Assembly (NCBI GenBank): GCA_051746985.1
Contig: JBNJFP010000002.1
Coordinates: 1-64,000 of the forward strand
DNA from: Fodinibius sp051746985
GTDB lineage: Bacteria; Bacteroidota; Rhodothermia; Balneolales; Balneolaceae
Direction: 5' to 3'
Length of the DNA: 64,000 nt
Of this stretch, positions 44,713 to 53,462 are shown piece by piece (positions within the stretch are counted from its first letter, which is position 1; every line of letters starts with the position of its first letter). The notes under the pieces were generated by a model. The model saw only the letters and a list, made by a program, of their open reading frames with translations, was not told where the DNA came from and made no database searches. A program made the position numbers and the translations under genes.

Positions 44713-44746
44713 AGTTTTCTTTAATTAGATATTAAAAAGTTACACC

Positions 44747-46030
44747 ATGAAACTTTGGGATAAAGGACAACAATCTTCAAGCGAAATCATTGATAAATTT
44801 ACGGTGGGCAACGACCGTATTCTTGATCTGGAAATTGCCAGTTATGATCTACGGGCCTCTAAAGCGCACGCCAAAATGCTCAATCACGTGGAATTGCTGA
44901 CCAATGAGGAATGGAAACAGATCGAGCAGGAACTGACTCGCATGTTGGAACAGGTTGAAGAAGGTACCTTCACTATTGAGGAAGAGTTCGAAGATGTGCA
45001 CTCCAAAATTGAATATGAACTCACGAATGCACTCGGCGATACCGGCAAGAAAATTCACGCCGGACGTTCGCGCAACGACCAAGTGCTGGTCTGTCTGCAC
45101 CTGTACGTGAAGGATCAGATTGACGAGATAAAAAAGCTGATTAAGGCATTATTTAATCGGCTCATTGATCTCAGCGAAGAATACAAAGAAGCAATCATCC
45201 CCGGTTACACCCATATGCAGGTGGCCATGCCCTCTTCGTTTGGGTTATGGTTTGGCAGCTACGCCGAATCGCTGATTGACGATCTGCGGATGCTTAATGC
45301 TGCGTATCAAATTGCAGATCAGAATCCATTAGGTTCGGCGGCGGGATATGGAAGTTCGCTGCCCCTGAATCGCCAGATGACTACTGAATTATTAGGGTTT
45401 TCAACGCTAAAATATAACTCCGTGGCGGCACAGATGAGCCGCGGACGGCTGGAAAAGATGACAAGCTTCGGACTTAGCGCTGTCGCTGCAACACTCTCTA
45501 AAATGGCGATGGACATCTGCCAGTTTATGAGTCAAAATTTTGGCTTTGTCTCCTTTCCCGATGAGCTAACAACAGGGTCAAGCATCATGCCCCACAAGAA
45601 AAATCCGGATGTCTTTGAGCTGGTCCGTGCCAAGAGCAACAGCATCCAAAACCTACCCAACCAGCTTACACTTATCACCAACAATCTACCGAGCGGTTAC
45701 CACCGCGATTATCAGCTGCTGAAAGAAAAATTATTTCCGGCGGTACAAACGCTAAAATCATGCCTAAGTATCAGCGAATTTATGCTACAACATATTGAGA
45801 TCAATGATGAAATTATTACGGATAAAAAATACCGGTATATCTACAGCGTGGAGGAAGTAAATAAAAAAGTACTTGAAGGGATTCCTTTTCGTAAAGCTTA
45901 TCAGCAAGTCGGACAAGCCATTGAACAAGGGGATTTCGATCCCGATCGAACTATCAATCACACGCACGAGGGTAGCATCGGCAACCTTTGTAATGCACAA
46001 ATAAAAGAAAAGTTTGCAGAGGCTCTTTAA
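44747..46030 (+). CDS. argH: Argininosuccinate lyase
   Basis: 427 residues of the fumarase/aspartase superfamily. The signature is TTGSSIMPHKKNPDVFELVR (about 282-301), with the early blocks EDVHSKIEYELT and HAGRSRNDQVLVCLH. It splits argininosuccinate into arginine and fumarate, the last step. It is somewhat shorter than the 457 of E. coli because of a trimmed C-terminal domain. It lies 67 bases after the deacylase, the largest gap in the operon, filled by a palindromic repeat. Confidence 0.95.
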   Translation: MKLWDKGQQSSSEIIDKFTVGNDRILDLEIASYDLRASKAHAKMLNHVELLTNEEWKQIEQELTRMLEQVEEGTFTIEEEFEDVHSKIEYELTNALGDTGKKIHAGRSRNDQVLVCLHLYVKDQIDEIKKLIKALFNRLIDLSEEYKEAIIPGYTHMQVAMPSSFGLWFGSYAESLIDDLRMLNAAYQIADQNPLGSAAGYGSSLPLNRQMTTELLGFSTLKYNSVAAQMSRGRLEKMTSFGLSAVAATLSKMAMDICQFMSQNFGFVSFPDELTTGSSIMPHKKNPDVFELVRAKSNSIQNLPNQLTLITNNLPSGYHRDYQLLKEKLFPAVQTLKSCLSISEFMLQHIEINDEIITDKKYRYIYSVEEVNKKVLEGIPFRKAYQQVGQAIEQGDFDPDRTINHTHEGSIGNLCNAQIKEKFAEAL

Positions 46031-46057
46031 CAATTAAAAATAAAAGTAATACGTATT

Positions 46058-46846
46058 ATGAAGAATAATGTAACAATATTAGGTGGCGGAAATCTTGGTA
46101 CTGCACTGGCAAATGGGCTGGCGAACACCAAAAAATATAACACAACAGTCACCCGCAGGAATGTCAAGCTGATCAAAGACTTAGAACCAAAAGGCATTAC
46201 CGTAACATCGAATAACAAAAAAGCGGTTCAAGATTCGCAGCTTCTTATTCTGGCCGTTCAGCCCACACAAATTGAAGCATTGATTAATGAGATCAAGCCT
46301 GTCCTCGATCCCAACAAACATATTCTAATTTCTGCCATTACCGGCATTACAGGTAAAGAAATTGCAGAGTTGATCGGATCCATGTTTCCCATCATTCGTG
46401 TCATGCCCAATACCGCAGCCTCCATCAACCAGGCAATGACCTGCATTGAAAAAACGGAGCATGAAGTTGCAGAAGAAACAACGGTTGAGTTATTCAATAC
46501 ACTGGGAAAAACGCTGTTGATTGAAACCGAATTGATGGAAGCCTCTACCGTGCTGGGCGCTTGCGGCATTGCTTTTTTTCTGCGCTATATTCGTGCGGCT
46601 TCGCAAGGGGGCATTGAGGTGGGGTTTCATGCCGAAGAAGCACAACAGATTGCCGCCCAAACAGCGCTCGGGGCAGCGGGATTACTGCTGGAATCCGGGG
46701 AACATCCCGAAGAAGAAATTGACAAAGTAACTACGCCCAAAGGTTGTACCATTGCGGGATTGAATGAGATGGAGCATAATGGGCTTAGCTCAGCGCTTAT
46801 TAAGGGAATAAAAACCTCATACCAAATGATCGAAAAAATTCGCTAA
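46058..46846 (+). CDS. proC: Pyrroline-5-carboxylate reductase
   Basis: 262 residues. NAD(P) motif ILGGGNLGTALANGLA (about 6-21), FPIIRVMPNTAASINQAM, and the C-terminal helical block EVGFHAEEAQQIAAQTALG followed by VTTPKGCTIAGL, the ProC signature. It makes proline from pyrroline-5-carboxylate. It lies 27 bases after argH, so proline and arginine synthesis appear co-transcribed. Two hairpins follow. Confidence 0.95.
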   Translation: MKNNVTILGGGNLGTALANGLANTKKYNTTVTRRNVKLIKDLEPKGITVTSNNKKAVQDSQLLILAVQPTQIEALINEIKPVLDPNKHILISAITGITGKEIAELIGSMFPIIRVMPNTAASINQAMTCIEKTEHEVAEETTVELFNTLGKTLLIETELMEASTVLGACGIAFFLRYIRAASQGGIEVGFHAEEAQQIAAQTALGAAGLLLESGEHPEEEIDKVTTPKGCTIAGLNEMEHNGLSSALIKGIKTSYQMIEKIR

Positions 46847-46871
46847 CTGAGAAGATCACAAATGGATCAAT

Positions 46872-46902
46872 AAAAAAAGCTCCGCAGCTTAACTGCGGAG
46901 CT
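46872..46902 (-). terminator. Terminator downstream of sdhB
   Basis: A perfect 10-bp stem AGCTCCGCAG/CTGCGGAGCT with a 5-base loop is followed on the minus strand by seven T residues. It ends the sdhCAB transcript. Confidence 0.9.
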
Positions 46903-46932
46903 CTTAAATCTCGTAGAAGGTTTAGCCAACGT

Positions 46933-46951
46933 GCCCATCAGATGGGCTTTT
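46933..46951 (+). terminator. Terminator downstream of proC
   Basis: GCCCAT-CAG-ATGGGC followed by TTTT on the plus strand, 86 bases after the proC stop. Confidence 0.7.
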
Positions 46952-46960
46952 CTCAGTCAG

Positions 46961-47728
46961 TTACGATTCTGTTCCAACGAGTGTGGCTTTTACATAATTT
47001 CGACGCATTTCTGCAATAGCCGAAATGGAAATACCTTTGGGACAAACGGCTTCACACTCAGCATAGTTGGAGCAATCGCCAAATCCTTCTTTCTCCATCT
47101 GCTCAACCATGGCAACGGTTCGTTTCTTTCGCTCGGGCTCACCCTGTGGCAATCGATTCAAGTGAGCAAGCTTAGCCCCTGTAAAAAGCGATGCCGAAGA
47201 ATTGGGACATGCCGCTACACAGGCACCACATCCAATACACGTAGCATAATCAAAAGCCGTGTCGGCTACTTCTTTGTCGATGGGAATAGAATTCGCATCT
47301 TGGGCAGATCCCGTTTTTACGGATATATATCCTCCCGCTTCGATAATACGGTCAAAAGCCGACCGATCAACTACGAGGTCTTTAATTACGGGAAAAGCCT
47401 GGGCACGAAACGGTTCAATAACAATAGTGTCGCCATCACTAAAATTACGCATGTGTAGCTGACACGTACAGGTCATCGCCTTGGGACCGTGCGCCTGACC
47501 GTTGATCACCAAGTTACACGATCCGCAAATACCCTCACGACAGTCATAATCAAACTCAATAGGTTCTTCTTTTCCTTCGGCGACAATCTCTTCGTTAAGC
47601 ACATCGAGCATCTCTAAAAATGACATATGCTCGTTAGCACTGTCGAGGGTATAGTCAACCAATTTGCCCGGTTGATTGGGGCCCGCTTGTCGCCAAATCT
47701 TTAAGTGGATCGTAAATGTATCAGACAT
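46961..47728 (-). CDS. sdhB: Succinate dehydrogenase / fumarate reductase iron-sulfur subunit
   Basis: 255 residues. The 2Fe-2S ferredoxin domain contains CREGICGSCNLVINGQ and a later CTCQLH. The C-terminal domain carries CIGCGACVAACPNSS and CSNYAECEAVCPKGI for the 4Fe-4S and 3Fe-4S clusters. It passes electrons from the flavoprotein to the membrane quinone site. It is the last gene of sdhCAB. Sequence is of the Bacteroidota/epsilon type that can act as SQR or QFR; aerobic neighbours (FadE) favour SQR. Confidence 0.95.
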   Translation of the reverse strand: MSDTFTIHLKIWRQAGPNQPGKLVDYTLDSANEHMSFLEMLDVLNEEIVAEGKEEPIEFDYDCREGICGSCNLVINGQAHGPKAMTCTCQLHMRNFSDGDTIVIEPFRAQAFPVIKDLVVDRSAFDRIIEAGGYISVKTGSAQDANSIPIDKEVADTAFDYATCIGCGACVAACPNSSASLFTGAKLAHLNRLPQGEPERKKRTVAMVEQMEKEGFGDCSNYAECEAVCPKGISISAIAEMRRNYVKATLVGTES

Positions 47729-47774
47729 AATTCTAAGCTATAATCAAAATAATATGTTAATTGCCATACCAAGG

Positions 47775-47800
47775 AGATCCTTCGTTTCACTCAGGATGAC
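47775..47800. repeat. Dispersed palindromic repeat, variant, between sdhA and sdhB
   Basis: 26 bases with the same ends (AGATCC and TCAGGATGAC) and the same length as the repeat at 44687-44712 (AGATCC onward), but a different 10-base middle. It lies immediately after the sdhA stop. Confidence 0.75.
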
Positions 47801-47804
47801 TTCG

Positions 47805-49724
47805 TCATTTGTAACTACGTTGCTTGAGTTCTACAAATTCAAATTCGAGATCTTCTTTGTGCAGCTTTTCATTCAATTCTCCATTCACATTTTCAAATTC
47901 CCAAGCCGCTACATAAGAATATTCTTCATCATTTCTCAGCGCTTCTCCTTCTTCGGATTGATGTTCTGCCCGCAAGTGGCATCCACAGGATTCATCACGG
48001 TGCAGGGCGTCTTTGGCCATCAATTCTCCAAGTTCAAGGAAGTCGGCTACACGACCTGCAAATTCCAGGTACTTATTGTAGTTGGATGATTCACCGGGAA
48101 CGCGAACATTATTCCAAAACTCCTCTCGCAATTCCTGAATCTCTTTTATTGCTTCTTTGAGGCCTTCTTCGCTTCGGGATATTCCGACCTTATCCCACAT
48201 AATTTGGCCAAGCTCGCGGTGGAATTCAATAACACTCTTATCACCATCTACTTCAAAGAGTTTATCAATCTGCTTTTGAGCATTGTTGGCGGCCTCGTCA
48301 AAAGCTTCGTGATCTTTATTGACATCTGAAAGGTCGGCATCTGCAATATAGTTACCTACCGTATAAGGAATGATGAAATAACCATCGGAAAGTCCCTGCA
48401 TGAGTGCACTGGCACCAAGCCTGTTGGCACCGTGATCAGAGAAGTTCGCTTCTCCAGCCACAAAAAGCCCTGGAATATTACTCTGTAAATTATAATCAAC
48501 CCAGAGACCGCCCATCGTGTAGTGCACAGCGGGGAAAATCCGCATCGGCTCCTCATAAGGATTGTCATCTGTAATATTTTGGTACATCTCAAAAAGATTA
48601 CCGTACTTTTCGGAGATTGCTTTCTTGCCTTCGCGTTCGATGGCATCACGAAAATCCAGGTAAACTGCCCGTCCCGTGGCCCCAACGCCCATCCCTTCGT
48701 CGCAAACAATTTTTGCGTTTCGAGAGGCTACATCGCGCGGTACGAGGTTTCCAAAAGCCGGATACTTTTCCTCCAAATAATAATAACGTTCGTCTTCTGG
48801 AATATCATTGGGATGCCGGTCGTCATCTTTATCCTTTGGTACCCAAACACGTCCGTCGTTACGAAGACTTTCACTCATCAGCGTAAGCTTCGACTGATAA
48901 TCTCCCGACACCGGAATACAAGTCGGATGAATCTGCACATAACATGGATTGGCAAACGCCGCTCCACGTTTGTGGCATCGCCAAGCGGCCGTGACGTTCG
49001 AATTCTTAGCATTGGTTGACAGATAAAAAGCATTACCGTATCCGCCGCTGGCCAAAACCACCGCATCGGCCATCCAGCGCTGAATTTCTCCGGAAACAAG
49101 ATCACGTGTAACAATGCCGCGAGCCTTACCATCAATAATCACCAGGTCGAGCATTTCATGACGGGTATGCATCTCAATTTTGCCCTCATGCACCTGACGC
49201 ATCATGGCCTGATAAGCCCCCAGCAACAACTGCTGACCGGTCTGTCCACGCGCGTAAAATGTTCGGGAAACCTGTGCACCACCAAAAGATCGATTGGCCA
49301 ATAGTCCACCATACTCACGGGCAAAAGGTACGCCTTGTGCTACGGCTTGATCAATAATTTCGTTGGAATTTTGCGCTAACCGATACGTATTGGCTTCACG
49401 AGAACGGTAATCCCCACCTTTAATGGTATCGTAAAACAGGCGCCAAACGGTATCCCCATCGTTGGGATAATTTTTGGCTGCATTAATTCCACCCTGCGCT
49501 GCAATACTGTGCGCACGACGAGCCGAATCCTGAATGCAGAAGCTCTTCACGTTATATCCTAATTCTGCGAGGCTTGCCGCAGCAGATCCCCCTGCCAAGC
49601 CCGTACCTACAACAATGATATCGTGCTTTCGCTTATTGTTGGGGGCAACCAGTTTTATATCATTCAAATGCTTGGACCATTTATCTTCGAGCGGTCCGGA
49701 AGGTACTTTTGCGTCTAAATTCAT
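47805..49724 (-). CDS. sdhA: Succinate dehydrogenase / fumarate reductase flavoprotein subunit
   Basis: 639 residues. FAD-binding IIVVGTGLAGGSAAASLAEL (about 36-55), the flavin-attachment His in RAHSIAAQGGINAAK, and the active-site region VHYTMGGLWVDYNLQSN followed by FVAGEANFSDHGANRLGASA. It oxidises succinate to fumarate (or the reverse) and covalently binds FAD. Length and C-terminus (ELKQRSYK) match Bacteroidota SdhA. It lies 26 bases downstream of sdhC. A palindromic repeat abuts its stop codon. Confidence 0.96.
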   Translation of the reverse strand: MNLDAKVPSGPLEDKWSKHLNDIKLVAPNNKRKHDIIVVGTGLAGGSAAASLAELGYNVKSFCIQDSARRAHSIAAQGGINAAKNYPNDGDTVWRLFYDTIKGGDYRSREANTYRLAQNSNEIIDQAVAQGVPFAREYGGLLANRSFGGAQVSRTFYARGQTGQQLLLGAYQAMMRQVHEGKIEMHTRHEMLDLVIIDGKARGIVTRDLVSGEIQRWMADAVVLASGGYGNAFYLSTNAKNSNVTAAWRCHKRGAAFANPCYVQIHPTCIPVSGDYQSKLTLMSESLRNDGRVWVPKDKDDDRHPNDIPEDERYYYLEEKYPAFGNLVPRDVASRNAKIVCDEGMGVGATGRAVYLDFRDAIEREGKKAISEKYGNLFEMYQNITDDNPYEEPMRIFPAVHYTMGGLWVDYNLQSNIPGLFVAGEANFSDHGANRLGASALMQGLSDGYFIIPYTVGNYIADADLSDVNKDHEAFDEAANNAQKQIDKLFEVDGDKSVIEFHRELGQIMWDKVGISRSEEGLKEAIKEIQELREEFWNNVRVPGESSNYNKYLEFAGRVADFLELGELMAKDALHRDESCGCHLRAEHQSEEGEALRNDEEYSYVAAWEFENVNGELNEKLHKEDLEFEFVELKQRSYK

Positions 49725-49750
49725 AAGTCTATAATGGATTTACAAAATGA

Positions 49751-50455
49751 TTATTGGCACTGAATGAGGGCTGCTTCACAGCCTCCGCCGAAGTAGATAT
49801 AAAGGGGAATAAACAAAAACCCGACAGCCATCAAGATTGCAAAAATAATTCCTACGGTATAAATCAGCGCAGAATACTTGTTGTGCTTCATTGTCAGCGA
49901 TGTAAAAGCACTCCAAAAACCGTGACTTAAGTGGGTTCCCAGTAAAATCATAACAGCGGTATAACCGAAGGCATACATCGGGTTAAGGAAAGTCTGTATC
50001 ACAACGCCTTTCAACCCCAGCCCATCAATACCTTCAGAGGTGATCAAACCCGAATCATGAAACTTAAACATATCAACATGCAACACTAAAAAGACCAGCA
50101 AGACAATACCGGTAAAGATCATGGATTTTGAGGCAAAGGACTGATGACTGGGCCCTCCCTTACTTTGATATTTCTCATATCCTTCGGGACGCGCCTTGCG
50201 ACGCTGCCTCCAAATAGAGATCCCAACATAGGCATGCAGCAAAAATGCTATCGCTAAACCTACCTCAAGAATGTAGAGAATCCACCCCAAATCGTGGAGC
50301 GTCTGCGTATAATCATTAAAGGCCGTGGCATCCCCAAATAGTGTGAGGTTGCCCAAAAGATGGAAGATAATGAAAATAATTAGTCCAACTCCGGTTACGC
50401 CCGTCAAAATTTTGCGGCCAACCTGAGATTTAAGCGCTTCTAAAAATGATGGCAT
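49751..50455 (-). CDS. sdhC: Succinate dehydrogenase cytochrome b558 subunit
   Basis: 234 residues from the ATG at 50455 (MPSFLEALKSQVGRKILTG). The in-frame ATG at 50506 would add 17 residues of doubtful character. Five hydrophobic segments and several His residues (FHLLGNL, LLHAYVGI, LVLHVDMF, GTHLSHGFW) suit a diheme cytochrome b anchoring SdhAB and reacting with menaquinone. This single-anchor form replaces the SdhC+SdhD pair of Proteobacteria. It is the first gene of sdhCAB. Confidence 0.92.
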   Translation of the reverse strand: MPSFLEALKSQVGRKILTGVTGVGLIIFIIFHLLGNLTLFGDATAFNDYTQTLHDLGWILYILEVGLAIAFLLHAYVGISIWRQRRKARPEGYEKYQSKGGPSHQSFASKSMIFTGIVLLVFLVLHVDMFKFHDSGLITSEGIDGLGLKGVVIQTFLNPMYAFGYTAVMILLGTHLSHGFWSAFTSLTMKHNKYSALIYTVGIIFAILMAVGFLFIPLYIYFGGGCEAALIQCQ

Positions 50456-50678
50456 TGTAAGTGATAATATTTGATCTGATAGTTTTATCCGCAGCAAAAA
50501 CGCCAACGTTCGGACTCTTGTTCCGAGGGTTGAAGATGTATGTAAATGGGAAAAAAGGCAAGATAATCCGAATTAGTTTTCGCAGGAAAATCTTATTCAG
50601 AAATATTCTAAATTGTGTTTTGGAATTTGTTATTTCTTATCTGTTATTTCGGATGTACTTTAAGATAAGAAGAGCATT

Positions 50679-51302
50679 GTGTTTACTGTTCGACAACCAA
50701 CAAAGAGCTCATTCAGAGCCAAGGGATCAAAATTTATAGGCTACCTGTTTCCCGTCACCTCGAAGCAGCAGTTTGAAGAAGAGCTCGATACGATCAAGTC
50801 GAAATTTCCTGATGCTACCCACCATTGTTACGGTTGGCGGATTCATCCTAATAACATCAATGAATTTTCGCAAGATGATGGAGAGCCAAGTGGTACGGCG
50901 GGGCAACCTATTTTAAACAAACTGAAGTCTTTTGAGGTTGTTAATTGCGCATGCGTGGTTGTTCGATATTACGGAGGCACTAAGTTGGGAACCTCGGGAC
51001 TTATTGAGGCCTACGGTCGGTCGGCCGAGTTATGTCTTCAAAAAGCTGTCTTCCAAAAAATAATCCCCACTAAAAATTTTAAAATTGTTTATCCTTATAG
51101 CCAGCAAAAAGCGATTAGTCAGCTTAAAAATCAGTTTGACTTGAAAGAGCTTGATGCCAAATATTTGGAAAAAGTAACAGTTAAAATGGCTTGTCGGTCT
51201 GAACAGGCTCACCAGTTTTTAGCAGCACTAAAAAACCTGGAACATACCGGCATTACAACGGAACGCTTGGGGGATGGATTTGTGACAATGGATAAGAGTT
51301 AA
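50679..51302 (+). CDS. yigZ: YigZ/IMPACT family protein
   Basis: 207 residues from a GTG start at 50679; no ATG lies upstream in frame before a stop. The IMPACT signature is DDGEPSGTAGQPILNKLKSF (about 67-86) followed by NCACVVVRYYGGTKLGTSGL (about 90-109). The C-terminal domain (about 135-205) is a ferredoxin-like YigZ_C. Homologues bind nucleic acids or influence translation; the biochemical role in bacteria is unclear. The gene stands alone, divergent from sdhC. Confidence 0.9.
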   Translation: MFTVRQPTKSSFRAKGSKFIGYLFPVTSKQQFEEELDTIKSKFPDATHHCYGWRIHPNNINEFSQDDGEPSGTAGQPILNKLKSFEVVNCACVVVRYYGGTKLGTSGLIEAYGRSAELCLQKAVFQKIIPTKNFKIVYPYSQQKAISQLKNQFDLKELDAKYLEKVTVKMACRSEQAHQFLAALKNLEHTGITTERLGDGFVTMDKS

Positions 51303-51379
51303 CTGCCATATTTAACCTGATAAAATGCCATACACTCCGTACTTTACGGCTTTAAAATTTCTGACTATATCAACCTATC

Positions 51380-51928
51380 ATGAAGATTTATACCAAAAAG
51401 GGCGATTCAGGAGAAACTTCGCTATTTGGAGGCACCCGCGTCCCCAAATCGAACGAACGTATTGAGGCTTATGGAACCGTTGACGAGCTCAATTCTTTTG
51501 TGGGATTAGCTGCCAGCTATGATCTTTCTGAAATCGGTACCAACTACCTTCGCAGAGTTCAAGAACTCCTTTTTATACTGGGTGCTGATCTGGCCACACC
51601 TCCCTCATCCCAAACGCGTATCGATCGAATATCTGAAGCACACGTTACTTTTCTCGAGGATGCGATTGATGAGCTCGAAGAGGGATTAAAGCCACTTAAA
51701 AACTTTATATTGCCTGGCGGATCGCAGGCCGGAGCTACCCTGCACGCAGCCAGAACCATCTGCCGCCGAGCCGAACGTGCTACGGTGGCTTGTGCCGAAA
51801 CAGATAACCTTTCGGAAAACTGCATCACGTTTTTAAACCGACTCTCTGATTTTCTTTTTGTTATTGCCCGACATGAAAATAAACATGCCGGGGTCCGTGA
51901 AGAAACCTGGCAACCCGAACGCACATAA
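51380..51928 (+). CDS. Cob(I)yrinic acid a,c-diamide adenosyltransferase, PduO type
   Basis: 182 residues. N-terminal ATP-binding signature KIYTKKGDSGETSLFGGTR (2-20), then RIEAYGTVDELNSFVGLA, and the C-terminal active-site helix with ICRRAERATV. It transfers the adenosyl group of ATP to cobalamin. No other cobalamin gene is in the window, so it likely serves salvage for a B12-dependent enzyme such as methylmalonyl-CoA mutase or ribonucleotide reductase elsewhere. A large palindromic repeat separates it from glmM. Confidence 0.93.
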   Translation: MKIYTKKGDSGETSLFGGTRVPKSNERIEAYGTVDELNSFVGLAASYDLSEIGTNYLRRVQELLFILGADLATPPSSQTRIDRISEAHVTFLEDAIDELEEGLKPLKNFILPGGSQAGATLHAARTICRRAERATVACAETDNLSENCITFLNRLSDFLFVIARHENKHAGVREETWQPERT

Positions 51929-51967
51929 GCGGTAAACTGCTTAAAAAACATAACTCAATTTGAACTC

Positions 51968-52028
51968 GTGTCATGTTGAATTTATTTCAGCATCTATAAC
52001 AGATCCTGAAACGAGTTCAGGATGACAC
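51968..52028. repeat. Composite palindromic repeat (two inverted 28-bp arms) upstream of glmM
   Basis: Arm 1 (51968-51995) and arm 2 (52001-52028) are imperfect reverse complements (about 21 of 28 positions) separated by ATAAC. Each arm is itself a small palindrome. Arm 2 with its left flank is identical to 44682-44712. Confidence 0.85.
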
Positions 52029-52047
52029 TTAAGACTTTATAAGAAAT

Positions 52048-53391
52048 ATGTCTTTAATGATTTCTGTCTCGGGCATCCGGGGCGTTTTTGGTACTGATTT
52101 AACACCCGAAAACCTCACACAATTTACAGCCGCTTTTGGAGAGTGGTCCGGCGGTGGAAAAATTATTGTGGGACGTGACACGCGTGTAACCGGACAAATC
52201 TGCGAGGACATCGTCTGTGCCACCCTGCAGTCGGTGGGATGCGATGTGGTTAAAGTTGGCGTGGTTCCAACCCCAACCGTAGCTATGGGCGTATTAAAAC
52301 ACGAAGCTGACGGTGCCATCATTATTTCGGCCAGTCACAACCCTGAAGAGTGGAATGCCTTGAAACTGCTTAACAGCAAAAGCGAATTTTTGGATGCCGA
52401 TCAGGGTAGCAAAGTTATTGAAATCAGTAAAGAGCAATCGTACTCATATAAGAAATTTGATCAAGTAGGTTCCGTTACGGAAGATTCCGACCTGCTTGAT
52501 TATCACATCAAAAAAATACTGGAGCTGCCCTATATCGATCGCGAGCTCATTGCCTCGAAAGAATTCTCTGTCGCCATCGATCCCGTCAACGGAACGGGGT
52601 CCGTGAGCTTGCCCAAGCTATTAGAAGCTTTAGGCGTTAAAACTATTGAAGCCATTAATGCCGAGCCAAACGGACTTTTTGCCCACGTCGCTGAACCATT
52701 GCCCGAGCACTTGGGGGATATCTGTGCGTTGGTGAAAGAAAAGGGATGTGACTTAGGCATTGTCACCGATCCCGATGCCGATCGCCTGGCGTTGGTAACC
52801 AATAAGGGTAATTTATTTGGAGAGGAATACACCCAAGCTGCCGCTTTCGATTTTCTGTTAGATAAAAATCCCGGCCCCTGCGCTACTAATTTGTCTTCTT
52901 CCCGCGTGGCTGAAGATGTTGCCAAAAAATACGATCAGGAATGCTATCGCTCAAAAGTGGGCGAAATCAACGTTGTAAAGAAAATGCAGCAGGTCGATGC
53001 GGTAATCGGCGGCGAAGGTAATGGGGGCGTCATTAATCCCAATTTGCATTACGGTCGTGATGCCCTTGTAGGAACAGCTATGATTTTACAGCTGCTGGCC
53101 GAACGTGATATAAGTTCTGATGATTACCGCAACAGTTTGCCCGATTATTATATGCGAAAGGATAAAATGCAGCTTGCGGATGTTGATGGCGATGAGCTGT
53201 TACAGAAAGCCGAATCCCACTATGCCGATTACAATCCCGATACCACTGATGGCGTCAAAATTGATTTTGAGGATGGTTGGGTGCATCTTCGTAAATCCAA
53301 TACCGAGCCCATTATCCGTATATATTCAGAAGGCATTTCACCCGACAAAGCCAAAGCGTTAGCGGATCAGGTAGTAAGCTCTATACAGTAA
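52048..53391 (+). CDS. glmM: Phosphoglucosamine mutase
   Basis: 447 residues of the alpha-D-phosphohexomutase family. The phosphoserine loop is ISASHNPEEWNALK (catalytic Ser96), metal binding is DPDADRLALV (about 238-247), the sugar loop is GGEGNGGVI, and the phosphate loop RKSNTEPIIRIY is near the C-terminus. It interconverts glucosamine-6- and -1-phosphate for UDP-GlcNAc, peptidoglycan and LPS. Bacteroidota-type homologues of this length are usually annotated GlmM; a phosphomannomutase role cannot be fully excluded. Confidence 0.87.
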   Translation: MSLMISVSGIRGVFGTDLTPENLTQFTAAFGEWSGGGKIIVGRDTRVTGQICEDIVCATLQSVGCDVVKVGVVPTPTVAMGVLKHEADGAIIISASHNPEEWNALKLLNSKSEFLDADQGSKVIEISKEQSYSYKKFDQVGSVTEDSDLLDYHIKKILELPYIDRELIASKEFSVAIDPVNGTGSVSLPKLLEALGVKTIEAINAEPNGLFAHVAEPLPEHLGDICALVKEKGCDLGIVTDPDADRLALVTNKGNLFGEEYTQAAAFDFLLDKNPGPCATNLSSSRVAEDVAKKYDQECYRSKVGEINVVKKMQQVDAVIGGEGNGGVINPNLHYGRDALVGTAMILQLLAERDISSDDYRNSLPDYYMRKDKMQLADVDGDELLQKAESHYADYNPDTTDGVKIDFEDGWVHLRKSNTEPIIRIYSEGISPDKAKALADQVVSSIQ

Positions 53392-53414
53392 TTTTCTGAA
53401 GCGGTTTACTTTCG

Positions 53415-53422
53415 TATCTTTG
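53415..53422 (+). promoter_or_regulatory. Bacteroidota-type -7 element for yicC-gmk-rpoZ-coaBC
   Basis: TATCTTTG fits TAnnTTTG and lies 41 bases upstream of the yicC start codon. TTTTCTG about 17 bases upstream is a weak -33 candidate. Confidence 0.5.
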
Positions 53423-53462
53423 CGCTTTCTATGCTTGCTAATCTTCATTCAGATTATTTTTT

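Noticed and set aside
44682..52028. CRISPR array from repeated 26-31-bp units
   Set aside because: The copies are isolated, thousands of bases apart, without spacers between units and without cas genes. They fit a dispersed palindromic repeat.
52048..53391. Assignment as phosphomannomutase/phosphoglucomutase ManB
   Set aside because: Length and the SASHNP and GGEGNGG loops fit the Bacteroidota GlmM group better, though dual activity cannot be excluded.
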